DNA of 64,000 bases from Aquimarina brevivitae (lineage in GTDB: Bacteria > Bacteroidota > Bacteroidia > Flavobacteriales > Flavobacteriaceae), in assembly GCF_004216895.1 (NCBI RefSeq), contig NZ_SGXE01000002.1, forward strand, positions 372,001 through 436,000, given 5' to 3'. Of the stretch, positions 17,604 to 26,432 are shown piece after piece. The notes beneath the pieces were generated by a model. That model was not told the origin of the DNA. It saw nothing but the letters and a program-made list of their open reading frames with translations, and did not search any database. The translations under genes and the position numbers were made by a program. The first letter of the stretch is position 1. The number at the start of each line of letters is the position of its first letter.

Positions 17604-19001
17604 TTAGAATTTTGTTTCAAATTCATTTAAGCCGTGTGCATATTTTTCGAGATTATTCTCAAAAATAAAAGGTGAGTGAGTTACCGCTATTAGTCCTAAA
17701 CATTTATCATTATTGGCTATATCAGATAAAAATCTTTTTTGCCAAGAAACAGATAACGATAATTCAGGTTCATCAATGACAACTAAATAATTCTTTGATT
17801 TTGACAAATAGATATGACTGAAAAGTGAAACTATTTGTTTTTCTCCTGAGGAAAGATTGCTGAACTCGATTGGCTTTTGGAAATTAACTTTTTTATTTTT
17901 AATTGGTCGAATAAGTATCTTAAAATTGACATAATCGTATAAGAACACTTTATTTGATGAATAGTCATTACAAACCCTTATGAACTCTGTAATGTCCCTT
18001 TCATCTTCTTCTAATTTTGAATAAATTGTTGTTAACTTATAAATAAAATATGCAAGTATTTTATTTTCTTCTTTTTCGATTGTTCCTCCTTTTCTTATAT
18101 CACTTACAAATTGGTTTAATTTTTTCTTTTCGTTATTGGATAAAACATCTTCATCAATTCTATCAAAAATTCTTTCAAGTGATTCAGGTGTAAGAGATTC
18201 AATTTGATTATAGGTGATTTTTGAGTAATTTTTATTTATCACATCCTTTAAATAACCACCTGTTAGATTTGTTTTCAGATTTGAGTTGAAATCCTCTCTT
18301 AAGTCACTAAGTTTACGGTTGACTTTATCTACAACATCCTCCATTCCAAATTCTACGAGTTCAACAAAACCACTTTCCCTTTCATTTCTTAGCATTCGAT
18401 ATTTTTTTCTACGGTAAGAGTTTAATTCCTCCTTTAAATCTGGTAAGATGTTACTTAAGTCTTGCTCGATTCTTCTGTACGTTGGAAGATATAATATTTG
18501 GGTATCGATTAATGATGATAGAAGCTGTTCTTTTTCTCTAAGAGTATTTTCAAAGAGATTTATTTGTTCTCTTTCAGCAAATCTGCTTATTTCTACTATC
18601 AGACTTTTAGGTAATCTGTAATCATCAGCTAAGAATTCAAGTTTTTCAAAGTCATTTGCAAAATCAGAAAAATCTTGATTGTGTAAAAAGGCATTTACTC
18701 TTTCTCTAACCGCTGGATTGTATCTTCTAAGCAATCTGTTTAGCTTGTTCGAATTTAGAATATCGATTTCATTTTTTTCTAATCTTATTGAATTATTGGC
18801 AATTTCAATTTCAACTGCGAAAAACTCATACTTTAATAGTTTAGTCCATTGACGGCTTATGAAATAGTATATGATATTTACTATGGTAGTTTTACCGGCA
18901 CCATTTTCAGCAACTAAAATCAGGCGATTATCTTGCAGATTTATTTCATAATCTTTTTCTCCAAAAAGTCTCTCTATTCTAATAGTTTTAATTTCAGTCA
19001 T
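17604..19001 (-). CDS. ariA: AAA/ABC-type ATPase, AriA-like sensor of a PARIS-type system
   Basis: 465 residues, SMC/ABC-like. Walker A is AENGAGKTT (about 31-39), the ABC signature LSSGEKQ (about 383-389), Walker B YLVVIDEPELS (about 405-415) and the H-loop VTHSPFIF (His about 442). A charged helical middle (about 95-330) separates the two nucleotide-binding halves, as in AAA_15/AAA_21 proteins. By family knowledge AriA forms a ring that binds AriB and recognises phage proteins such as Ocr. All motifs look intact. It is the first gene of the operon; its start is 16 bp from the inverted-repeat arm at 19018-19027. An unrelated Toprim/ATPase defence pair is the main alternative. Confidence 0.78.
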   Translation of the reverse strand: MTEIKTIRIERLFGEKDYEINLQDNRLILVAENGAGKTTIVNIIYYFISRQWTKLLKYEFFAVEIEIANNSIRLEKNEIDILNSNKLNRLLRRYNPAVRERVNAFLHNQDFSDFANDFEKLEFLADDYRLPKSLIVEISRFAEREQINLFENTLREKEQLLSSLIDTQILYLPTYRRIEQDLSNILPDLKEELNSYRRKKYRMLRNERESGFVELVEFGMEDVVDKVNRKLSDLREDFNSNLKTNLTGGYLKDVINKNYSKITYNQIESLTPESLERIFDRIDEDVLSNNEKKKLNQFVSDIRKGGTIEKEENKILAYFIYKLTTIYSKLEEDERDITEFIRVCNDYSSNKVFLYDYVNFKILIRPIKNKKVNFQKPIEFSNLSSGEKQIVSLFSHIYLSKSKNYLVVIDEPELSLSVSWQKRFLSDIANNDKCLGLIAVTHSPFIFENNLEKYAHGLNEFETKF

Positions 19002-19017
19002 TATGTTTCTTTATAAT

Positions 19018-19027
19018 TAAGCCCAAC
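19018..19027. repeat. Right arm of the 10-bp inverted repeat bracketing the PARIS-like operon
   Basis: TAAGCCCAAC here is the exact reverse complement of GTTGGGCTTA at 16651-16660. The two copies enclose the ATPase and DUF4435 genes with almost no extra sequence. The inner heptamer reads GTTGGGC on the coding strand, matching the attC 3' core GTTRRRY. Confidence 0.65.
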
Positions 19028-19043
19028 ATGTTTATATAAGTAT

Positions 19044-19119
19044 AAAGGTAACTATATTTCTTTTTTATGGTGCATTGAGGTGCTCATATATCCTAAATAC
19101 TGAATATATAGTTACCTTT
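19044..19119. repeat. 14-bp inverted repeat upstream of the ATPase gene
   Basis: AAAGGTAACTATAT (19044-19057) is perfectly complemented by ATATAGTTACCTTT (19106-19119) across a 48-bp spacer. A GTTTTG (19135-19140) on one side and GCCCAAC (19021-19027) on the other lie 15-16 bp from the arms, giving attC-like symmetry. Only the AAC/GTT triplet is conserved at the distal end. It could also include the promoter or operator of the operon. Confidence 0.5.
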
Positions 19120-19176
19120 TTATTGATTAGGATCGTTTTGAGTTATGAACAACTCGCTGCGCGTTTTTGCAAAAAA

Positions 19177-19206
19177 AACCACTCTCGTACAAGTACAAGA
19201 GTGGTT
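19177..19206 (-). terminator. Rho-independent terminator after the DUF2490 gene
   Basis: AACCACTCT pairs with AGAGTGGTT, and an inner GTAC/GTAC closes a two-base loop. On the minus strand the stem is followed by an uninterrupted T-tract (plus-strand A-run at 19171-19176). It lies 23 bp past the DUF2490 stop codon and also separates that operon from the PARIS-like islet. Confidence 0.88.
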
Positions 19207-19229
19207 TATAATTCTGTTTTGTATGATGG

Positions 19230-19937
19230 CTATTCCTTCTTCCTAAAATCCGTATTAAAGAAAACCGCTAACTGTAGTCGGTCAAAATTGCGGCCGCTAA
19301 AATGATTTTTTAAATACCCCAGTTGGATATTCAAATCCTTAGTAAACGCATAACCCACCGCTCCAAATAAACGGTTTTGGTCAAAAATAGGCTCTTGCAG
19401 ATTGATAAATACTTCATCATACACGCTTACAAACCAATGGTCCGTAATCGGGTAGGTGAGTAGCAACCGATACCGTGCCCGGTGTGCCGTAAAATCCTCA
19501 GTCTGCGTACTAATAAAGCGTTGCTCTAAGCGATACCGGTGCTCAAACTTCATCTTGCCTACGGTATTCTTTAGAATAAACTGTTGAAAGATCCGATGCT
19601 CTTTACTGTCCTCTTCACCCGGGAACTCCAGATAGGTAGGATCGGTAGCAATAAAGGCATAGCCACCCGTAACCATCGCTTCCTCACTAAGATGATAATT
19701 CAGTCCGGTTCGTAGCAACAGCTGATTAAAATTAGACCCCACATTGTAGAGTCGAAACTGGGCTTCGGTATGGATACTGAGTTTATCGCTAATGGCATTG
19801 GTGCCAAAATACATATACCAGGCACCCCATTGGTCTTCTCCGGTTTCCTGAGCCTTGCTCGTTGTAGCCATGCAAAGCATCACTACAACAAGCAGGGTAG
19901 AGGGTTTAGTTAATTTCAGTAGATTCTGTTTTGCCAT
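19230..19937 (-). CDS. DUF2490 outer-membrane beta-barrel protein
   Basis: 235 residues. A signal peptide (KPSTLLVVVMLCMATTSKA) precedes QETGEDQWGAWYMYFGTNAI, the standard DUF2490 opening. Alternating aromatic beta-strands follow (LSIHTEAQFRLYNV, MKFEHRYRLEQRFI, RARYRLLLTYPI), with a strand-like C-terminus ending LQLAVFFNTDFRKKE. Members are predicted outer-membrane barrels of unknown function. Its start overlaps the end of the S9 peptidase gene by 32 bp, so the two are probably translated from one message. A second DUF2490 protein occurs at 42934-43611. Confidence 0.85.
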   Translation of the reverse strand: MAKQNLLKLTKPSTLLVVVMLCMATTSKAQETGEDQWGAWYMYFGTNAISDKLSIHTEAQFRLYNVGSNFNQLLLRTGLNYHLSEEAMVTGGYAFIATDPTYLEFPGEEDSKEHRIFQQFILKNTVGKMKFEHRYRLEQRFISTQTEDFTAHRARYRLLLTYPITDHWFVSVYDEVFINLQEPIFDQNRLFGAVGYAFTKDLNIQLGYLKNHFSGRNFDRLQLAVFFNTDFRKKE

Positions 19938-21849
19938 CTTTGGGTGTTTCGGTATCGTTTCCTTTAAGATATTTGTCTAAAAAGGATAATACGCTACCGT
20001 ATGCTTCTATTTGGTTTTCTTTTTTTACAAATCCGTGTCCTTCATCTTCAAACAGTACATATTCTACGGGTACCCCATTTTTGCGCACGCCTTCTACAAT
20101 TTCATCGGATTCTACTTTGAGTACTCTAGGATCTTTGGCGCCCTGTAGTACCAATAGTGGTTTGGTTACGTTTTCGGTATGGAACAAAGGAGATATTTTT
20201 CGCAGTCGTACAGAGTCTGCCGTATTAGGATCCCCCATCTCCAGGTATAAGGCTTCTTTAAAGGACTCCCACCATGGTGGAATACTCTTTAAGGTACGCA
20301 GCCAATTCGTTACACCAAAGATATTGACACCCACTTCAAATTCTTCGGGTGCATAGGTCAGTGCCGCCATTGTCATATATCCTCCATAGGATCCGCCTAT
20401 TATACCGATCTTATTGGGGTCGATCACCTCTTGTTGTTGCAACCAGTCTTTACCGGCGATACAGTCTTTTAAGTCTTTATCACCGTGGTTTTGGTCGTCC
20501 ATTTTGTAAAAAGTCTTTCCATAACCGCTACTACCACGATTATTAACGGCTAAGATGGCGTATCCGTGATTGACTAAATATTGTATCACAGCACGGTAGG
20601 TTTGGGTGGTTTGTCCGCCCGGACCACCATGTACCCATACCAATGCTGGTACTTTGTTGTCTTTGCTCGCTTGTTTGGGTTGGTAATAGATAGCAGGGAT
20701 TTCTAGCCCATCAAAGGACTTGAAACGCACTACTTCTGCAGCTACCAGGTCTTCTGCTTCGATATCGTCCGTCAGCACATCGGTGAGTTGATGGTGCGCT
20801 TTGGTATTGAGATTATAGGAATATACGTTTCTTGGCACATTAGACCCGCTTACATTGAGTAAGGCCATAGATTCATCTCTGCTAAAACTTGCACTGCTGA
20901 TTTCCTTACCGTCAAAATCCGGGAAACTAACAGCTTCGCCTGTAGCAACTTCTGTTACATACATTACCGTTTTAGCATCTTCATTGGTAAATAGCACCTG
21001 ATACTTACCATTATGGGTAAAGTAAAACGCATTGATATCCCATTGTTTTTCGGCTACTTTTTCCTTAGCCCCTGTAGCCAACTCATATTTCATCACGTAG
21101 CGGAACTCAGCACCGTCATCGGTAGTATAATAAAGCGAGGTACCATCTGGCGAAAAGTCCTGAAAGGAATTGCTGCTTTGGTTATCGTTGATTTTTGTTT
21201 GTTCTCCTGTGCTTTTGTTGATTAGAAAAAGATCGGCATCATTGGTGTTGATGGTTTTAGATACAACGATGTAGTTTTTATCTTCTGAAAGGCCTTCCAG
21301 ATCCATACCTTCTTCATTTTTATAAATCAAGGTAGAAGAGAAGTTCTTAAGATCCATTTCGTAGTGATCCATATACTTTGGGTCTCTTTCATTGCTATCA
21401 TAGAAAAAGCTTTCCCCATCCTTCGCCCATCTTCTAAACAAGGCTCTAACGTTTGTTGCAGGCGTCAATCTGGTAATCCCAGAACTATCCTTGACAAAAA
21501 GCTTAAAAATTTCGTCACCATTACCATCCATCCTAAAGAGGATGCGATCGTCATTAGGAAAGTAGGAGATACCGTATACCGAAGAACTGTCGGATTGTGT
21601 AATCGGTTTAAATGCTCCACCCGTGGTGGGTACGGTATACATATTATAAATACCAGATCGGTTACTGGTCATCAGTACCGTTTGGTTGTCTGGCGAAAAG
21701 CCATTAGCGCGGGCGTTTTCTACATCCATAAATTGTTCAATGGAGTATTGACCCAGGGTGTCTTTTTGGTCGTCTTCTGGTGTTTTGGTCTCTTTTTTAC
21801 AAGAGAAAACCAGTAGCAACCCGAGTAGTAAGGTGAGTACGTGTTTCAT
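19906..21849 (-). CDS. S9 family peptidase (prolyl oligopeptidase-like), lipoprotein
   Basis: 647 residues. The N-terminus MKHVLTLLLGLLLVFSCKKE carries a lipobox with Cys 17. The propeller half (about 30-370) has PD40-like repeats such as SPDGTSLYYTTDDG. The catalytic half shows the nucleophile motif GIIGGSYGGYMTMAAL, the Asp in LQGAKDPRV and the His in FEDEGHGF, a complete Ser-Asp-His triad. The oxyanion region VHGGPGGQT is present. By family knowledge it removes short peptides or acylated residues from oligopeptides, here probably at the periplasmic face of a membrane. It is first in an operon with the DUF2490 gene. Confidence 0.92.
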   Translation of the reverse strand: MKHVLTLLLGLLLVFSCKKETKTPEDDQKDTLGQYSIEQFMDVENARANGFSPDNQTVLMTSNRSGIYNMYTVPTTGGAFKPITQSDSSSVYGISYFPNDDRILFRMDGNGDEIFKLFVKDSSGITRLTPATNVRALFRRWAKDGESFFYDSNERDPKYMDHYEMDLKNFSSTLIYKNEEGMDLEGLSEDKNYIVVSKTINTNDADLFLINKSTGEQTKINDNQSSNSFQDFSPDGTSLYYTTDDGAEFRYVMKYELATGAKEKVAEKQWDINAFYFTHNGKYQVLFTNEDAKTVMYVTEVATGEAVSFPDFDGKEISSASFSRDESMALLNVSGSNVPRNVYSYNLNTKAHHQLTDVLTDDIEAEDLVAAEVVRFKSFDGLEIPAIYYQPKQASKDNKVPALVWVHGGPGGQTTQTYRAVIQYLVNHGYAILAVNNRGSSGYGKTFYKMDDQNHGDKDLKDCIAGKDWLQQQEVIDPNKIGIIGGSYGGYMTMAALTYAPEEFEVGVNIFGVTNWLRTLKSIPPWWESFKEALYLEMGDPNTADSVRLRKISPLFHTENVTKPLLVLQGAKDPRVLKVESDEIVEGVRKNGVPVEYVLFEDEGHGFVKKENQIEAYGSVLSFLDKYLKGNDTETPKDGKTESTEIN

Positions 21850-21959
21850 TGTGTGATTGTTTTAGAATTGGATTGATATACTTATAGGGTATAGGTGTTT
21901 GTTGCGTTTGACTTAATAAATGCTTTGTAATTCCGCACTTGATGCGGAAGCCAATTTAA

Positions 21960-21991
21960 AACCCCTATGGTAATACTATACCATAGGGGTT
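21960..21991 (-). terminator. Bidirectional rho-independent terminator
   Basis: A perfect 13-bp stem, AACCCCTATGGTA (21960-21972) with TACCATAGGGGTT (21979-21991), closes a 6-nt loop. It has TTTT on the minus side and ATTTTTTT on the plus side. It lies 10 bp past the stop codon of the large BNR protein gene and terminates that transcript. Confidence 0.88.
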
Positions 21992-22001
21992 ATTTTTTTG
22001 C

Positions 22002-25000
22002 TTACTCTAGTGAAAACTGTTTGGTCTCTTTAAAAGGCGATACTTCTAAATTTTCCATGGTTGTTCTATACGTTTTCCACTCGGTGGTAAAGAAGGTATT
22101 GGTTTTCGCCAGGGCTGTTTTCAGTTCATCACTAGCTTGCTTTATCAATTGTTGTTCGGTAGCGGTAAGTCCATTTTGGCGGGTACCTACATACCAGCCT
22201 GCTGTTCCTAAGCGTTGCATTACGGTAACCTCTGGATTACGCGTAATACCTTGTCGTTTATCCTCTTTACCTACATACACATCAATGATGCTATCTGCTT
22301 TTTTGATGATCTCTTTAGAAGCTTTGATTTGCTCCTTAAATTTCTCTTTGTCCCATTGCTGCAGGTCTTTTTTATACTTCTCCGCAATCTCAATGCTTTC
22401 GGCCAATTGCTGTACGGCATCGGCTGCGGTTTGTTGCATGGCTTCTAGCTTTTTAGAAGCTGCATACACTTCGTTTATATTTTGTAGTGAAACCTGAAGC
22501 CTTGGGTCACTTTTTACTGTGATCATAGTTTCAGAAGATTGATCACCATATTCCATCACCAATTTATAGCTTCCGGGTTTTACAGTAACCCCACCGGACT
22601 CTCGGTTGTTCTTCTTTTTTCTCACCTTTCGAGATGGGCGATCGGCTCCTTTTTCGTCCATAAACCAGCGCATTCTATAAAATCCAGTAGAATCTGGTGT
22701 TTTTTGGCTTAGTGTGCGGATCAATTCTTCACCTTTATAGATCTTAAGGTAAATAGAATCCCATTTTACTTTAGCTTCTTCTTTTTCGTCCTCAGCAGTA
22801 TCTTCATTATCCGCATTTTCTTCCTCTTCTTCTTTTTTATCTTCTTTGGATTCGTCTTTTTTCTTTTCTTCTACAGTAATATAGTATTGGATACGTGCAC
22901 CAGCATCACGGTTTTCACCGTTGTACAAATCGTCTGCGCCAAATCGACTACCCGCGGGCTGCTGATAGGCAGCTTGGTACGCAATAGGTGGTTCAAAAAG
23001 CTGTAGTTTTTTAGTTAAAATACGCTTATCCTTGGCTAAAGCACGTAAGGGTCTGATATCGTCTAACACCCAGGCAGCTCTACCAAAAGTACCGATAACC
23101 AGATCGTGTTCTCTAGGATGAATCACTAAATCTTTCACTGAAACTGTTGGGAATCCCTTGGTGTACTTTTGCCAATCCTGACCAGCATTTAGCGACATAT
23201 ACAGTCCGTCATCAGTTCCTAAAAATAGCAGGTTCTTTTCTACAGGATCTTCTATAATACTTAGCGTATAACTTTTTACGTCATTTTGATCTACGATTCG
23301 TTCCCAACTTTTACCATAGTCTTTAGTTCTAAAGGCATAAGGCGTATAATTAAACCTACGGTAATCATTAGCTACTAACAAGGCTTCTCCTTTGTTCTTA
23401 TTAGACGCTTTGATCTGTACGATCCAACTGCCTTTTGGCAAGTCTTTAATATTCGAAGAGATGTCGGTCCAGTTTTGTCCGCCATCTTTAGTAATATGTA
23501 CTCTACCGTCATCCGTACCGACCCATAACATATCTTTTTCGAGCGGAGAAGGTTCGATTACTAACACGGTACAGTGATTCTCTGCACCCGTAGCATCCAT
23601 AGTCAATCCACCACTTTCGCTTTGCTTTAATTTTTCGGGATCATTGGTAGTTAAGTCTGGCGAAATTACGGTCCAGGTGTTTCCTTTGTCGGTACTTTTA
23701 TGCACAAATTGGCTACCAAAATATAAGGTGCTGTTATCGAAGGGATCGATATTGATGGCAGCATTCCAGTTAAAGCGGAGTTCCACTTCAGGATCTGGAT
23801 GGGTTGGACGAACCGTATAATTATTACCTGTCATCCAATCGTATCGACTTACGAATCCTTGCTGACTCATTGACCACCCGTATCTTGAATTGTCTTTATC
23901 AGGAACTACATCAAATCCATCACCAAATGATATTTCTTGCCAGTAGGAATTTCGTATCCCTTGAGCTTTCCATACATACGCAGGGCCGCGCCAGCTACCA
24001 TTATCTTGCATCCCACCATAAACATTATAAGGATATTCATTATCTACGTTGATATGGTAAAACTGTGCTACCGGTAAATTGCCGATAAAACGCCACGTTT
24101 TTCCACCATCTCGGGTGATATTCAGCCCTCCGTCATTACCGTCGATCATAAAACTACCATCTTCTGGATGAATCCACCAGGCGTGGTGATCTGGATGCAC
24201 CCCATTATCAACGCCATAGGCAGGCATTAATTGCGAAAAGTTTTTACCGCCATCTTCAGAAACGTTAACATAGGTAAATACGGAATATACTCGGTTTTCA
24301 TTTTCAGGATCTACGCGGATGTCTGAATAGTAAAAAGGTCGGTTGCCGATATCGTTTTTATCATTAATTTTTTTCCAGTTAAACCCTCCGTCAGTAGACT
24401 TGTATAGTGCATTCTTATTAGCTTCTACCAAAGCATAAACAATGTTTGGTTTATTGCTGGCAATGGCAATACCTATACGACCTAAATCTCCTTTGGGTAA
24501 GCCGTCTTTATCTGTTTTCTTGGACCAGGTTTTTCCACCGTCAAAAGTAATATAGAGTCCGGAGCCTTCGCCACCAGATTTAAAAAACCAGGGATCTCTT
24601 TTGTGCTCCCACATCGCAGCGATTAATTTATTTGGATTGGTTGGGTCCATCACTAGATCTGCCGCCCCAGAACGGTTGTTCGTAAATAGTATTTTTTCCC
24701 AGTTTTGTCCTCCGTCGGTGGTTTTATAAATCCCACGCTCCGGGTGCTCACCCCAGGGCGAACCAATAGCTGCTACATACACCACATCAGGATCTGTAGG
24801 ATCGATAATAACTCTGTGGATATGTCTTGTTTTTTCCAAGCCCATAGCCATCCAATTTTTTCCACCATCCAGGGATTTGTAGATACCGTAACCACCATTT
24901 AAACTGTTACGTGGATTTCCTTCTCCGGTACCCACCCAAAGCACAGACGGGTTGGATTGTTGAATAGCAACAGCACCTACTGATGCTGTGATTTCGTTGT

Positions 25001-25241
25001 CAAAAATAGGTTCCCATTTGATACCTCCGGATGTAGATTTCCATAATCCACCGGATGCTGTACCTGCATAAATGATATCAGGATTGGTGTGTACTACATC
25101 AATTGCAGTAACTCTACCGCTCATTCCTCCTGGACCAATATTACGAGGTTCCATACTGTTTAAAAGATCCATGGATAGCTCTTGACCAAAAGAGACCAGG
25201 GAACAAAAAGACAATAAAAGTGCTAAAAAATAATGTTTCAT
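22002..25241 (-). CDS. Large secreted BNR/VPS10-like beta-propeller protein
   Basis: 1079 residues with a signal peptide (MKHYFLALLLSFCSLVSFG). Two or more propellers of Asp-box repeats cover about residues 30-740 (KSTSGGIKWEP, KSLDGGKNWMA, KTTDGGQNWEK, KSTDKGNTWTV, KDYGKSWERIV). An acidic linker follows (about 795-835, long runs of Glu and Asp), then a beta-sandwich and a helical tail (about 990-1060). Such proteins are usually annotated as glycosyl hydrolase or sortilin-like. No GH33 catalytic set is apparent, so a binding or scaffold role fits as well. It has its own transcription unit with a strong terminator. Confidence 0.85.
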   Translation of the reverse strand: MKHYFLALLLSFCSLVSFGQELSMDLLNSMEPRNIGPGGMSGRVTAIDVVHTNPDIIYAGTASGGLWKSTSGGIKWEPIFDNEITASVGAVAIQQSNPSVLWVGTGEGNPRNSLNGGYGIYKSLDGGKNWMAMGLEKTRHIHRVIIDPTDPDVVYVAAIGSPWGEHPERGIYKTTDGGQNWEKILFTNNRSGAADLVMDPTNPNKLIAAMWEHKRDPWFFKSGGEGSGLYITFDGGKTWSKKTDKDGLPKGDLGRIGIAIASNKPNIVYALVEANKNALYKSTDGGFNWKKINDKNDIGNRPFYYSDIRVDPENENRVYSVFTYVNVSEDGGKNFSQLMPAYGVDNGVHPDHHAWWIHPEDGSFMIDGNDGGLNITRDGGKTWRFIGNLPVAQFYHINVDNEYPYNVYGGMQDNGSWRGPAYVWKAQGIRNSYWQEISFGDGFDVVPDKDNSRYGWSMSQQGFVSRYDWMTGNNYTVRPTHPDPEVELRFNWNAAINIDPFDNSTLYFGSQFVHKSTDKGNTWTVISPDLTTNDPEKLKQSESGGLTMDATGAENHCTVLVIEPSPLEKDMLWVGTDDGRVHITKDGGQNWTDISSNIKDLPKGSWIVQIKASNKNKGEALLVANDYRRFNYTPYAFRTKDYGKSWERIVDQNDVKSYTLSIIEDPVEKNLLFLGTDDGLYMSLNAGQDWQKYTKGFPTVSVKDLVIHPREHDLVIGTFGRAAWVLDDIRPLRALAKDKRILTKKLQLFEPPIAYQAAYQQPAGSRFGADDLYNGENRDAGARIQYYITVEEKKKDESKEDKKEEEEENADNEDTAEDEKEEAKVKWDSIYLKIYKGEELIRTLSQKTPDSTGFYRMRWFMDEKGADRPSRKVRKKKNNRESGGVTVKPGSYKLVMEYGDQSSETMITVKSDPRLQVSLQNINEVYAASKKLEAMQQTAADAVQQLAESIEIAEKYKKDLQQWDKEKFKEQIKASKEIIKKADSIIDVYVGKEDKRQGITRNPEVTVMQRLGTAGWYVGTRQNGLTATEQQLIKQASDELKTALAKTNTFFTTEWKTYRTTMENLEVSPFKETKQFSLE

Positions 25242-25813
25242 TAGTTAAAAAGCTGTTATATGAATTGAATTTGATGTCCCTATCGATGGTAAACCAGCGA
25301 TAAGGTGTTGTTGATTATATTTCCAGTCTGTTGGGGTTAAATTTGAGAACGCATGGACATTGTTTGTGTTTTTAAATGGGAATAGGGACAGGGTTTTTTG
25401 TAACCAACAGTCCATGAATCTCATCTCCCTAACAATTGTGAGATGCCAGGGCTTAAAAAGCAATTTAAAAAAAGTAATTATACTGCTTCCTATCGATAGG
25501 ATAATACAGTAGATGATTCCTGTAAACACGTAATGACTGTATGATTTAGTGCTCTAAAGGTACTAAAATGAAACGGCTAATTTCTTAAAGGCTTGTTAAC
25601 AGGGAGTAAAGCGTATCAGTCTTCTATTTTATATGCAAGATAGTAGTGTAGGTATTGGGAGGTAAGTAATTGTACTAGTATGATTATTAGAAAATTATTG
25701 GTTATTGCATAAAAAATCAATCTCCATACATTAGAGATTAGTGTAATACTATCCGAAGGTGGGAACCCCTTCTTTCCTTAATGTATGGAGATGTAACTAA
25801 TAAATGTGTCTTA
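25242..25813. other. Intergenic region with a long inverted repeat
   Basis: I see no convincing gene. An open frame at 25245-25529 exists on the minus strand but lacks coding character. The region has a 14-bp palindrome TCCTATCGATAGGA at 25488-25501 and a 14-bp inverted repeat at 25720-25792, annotated separately. The promoter of the large BNR gene should lie near 25245-25400. Confidence 0.5.
25720..25792. repeat. 14-bp inverted repeat with internal hairpin
   Basis: ATCTCCATACATTA (25720-25733) is complemented exactly by TAATGTATGGAGAT (25779-25792). The 45-bp interior contains a second hairpin, GAAGG/CCTTC around GTGGGAACCC-type bases. On the minus strand the outer stem is followed by TTGATTTTTT, so it may end transcription of the gene at 25814-26164. 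The long interior is unusual for a plain terminator and would suit a small structured RNA or a miniature mobile element. Confidence 0.6.
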
Positions 25814-26164
25814 TTAAAGGGAACTAATAGAAACTTTAGCATTATTTCTGTCTCTAACAGAAATCAGGTTAAAATCCTGATCTACTTTAACGATCAGTAC
25901 TTTTCCGGTATGCAGATTTACCATTTTCCATCGGTAACCAAAAGGCGTTTCAAAAATGTCAGATCTTGCCATTTTTCGAATATCAATATCATCAATTTGG
26001 GCTACGATATTGTGAATCATAACATCAATACCTTTTTCCTTAATTTCTTCCTGGGAAAGTTTTTTTTCGTGTTGATCCCATAAAGGGTCAACATTTTTAG
26101 CTTCAGCATTAAATGTACTAGCTAACACTAAAGCCAGTAGGGAAATTACGTAATGTTTCATCAT
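25814..26164 (-). CDS. Small periplasmic protein, hypothetical
   Basis: 116 residues (or 115 from the second Met). A signal peptide, MKHYVISLLALVLASTFNAEA, is followed by a 95-residue mature domain. It contains QAEIDDIDIRK-like charged helices (VAQIDDIDIRKMARSD) and a short beta unit (FGYRWKMVNLHTGKVLIVKV). Exported and probably folded in the periplasm; I recognise no family. It is transcribed alone. Confidence 0.7.
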   Translation of the reverse strand: MMKHYVISLLALVLASTFNAEAKNVDPLWDQHEKKLSQEEIKEKGIDVMIHNIVAQIDDIDIRKMARSDIFETPFGYRWKMVNLHTGKVLIVKVDQDFNLISVRDRNNAKVSISSL

Positions 26165-26187
26165 AATCTAAATTTTTTAAACTACAC

Positions 26188-26211
26188 ACTACGTTGTAAG
26201 CAGTACGTAGT
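26188..26211. promoter_or_regulatory. Operator-like inverted repeat upstream of the small periplasmic protein gene
   Basis: ACTACGT (26188-26194) and ACGTAGT (26205-26211) form a perfect 7-bp inverted pair with a 10-bp spacer, 24-47 bp upstream of the start at 26164. The position fits a regulatory site. The regulator is unknown. Confidence 0.3.
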
Positions 26212-26432
26212 TATAAGGGGTTATTCATTATTAACATATCAGTATTTGCTTTTGCTATTATTATTTATTTGCGGGTATAGATAAATATACAAAATAGTAA
26301 TCTTTAAGTAGGAAATTATCTGTTAAAATTTGTAAAATAAGTTGAAAATTAGACTTTTAACACGTTAAAATGTATTTAATCGTGGTTAAAGCCTTGCCGG
26401 ATTACTGTAAACCCCTCAAAATGTTGATTGAA

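Noticed and set aside
15305..19230. Complete prophage or complete integron
   Set aside because: Only one tail-like gene and no integrase, capsid or terminase gene were seen; the cassette idea rests on core-site and palindrome matches only.
19075..19305. 76-codon plus-strand frame across the DUF2490 terminator
   Set aside because: It runs through a strong minus-strand terminator and the end of the DUF2490 gene, so it is a chance frame.
22002..25241. Annotation of the BNR protein as a sialidase
   Set aside because: Asp-box repeats alone do not show sialidase activity, and the GH33 catalytic residues are not recognisable.
25245..25529. 94-codon open frame on the minus strand upstream of the large BNR gene
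   Set aside because: No signal, domain or family-like sequence, and it occupies the likely promoter region.
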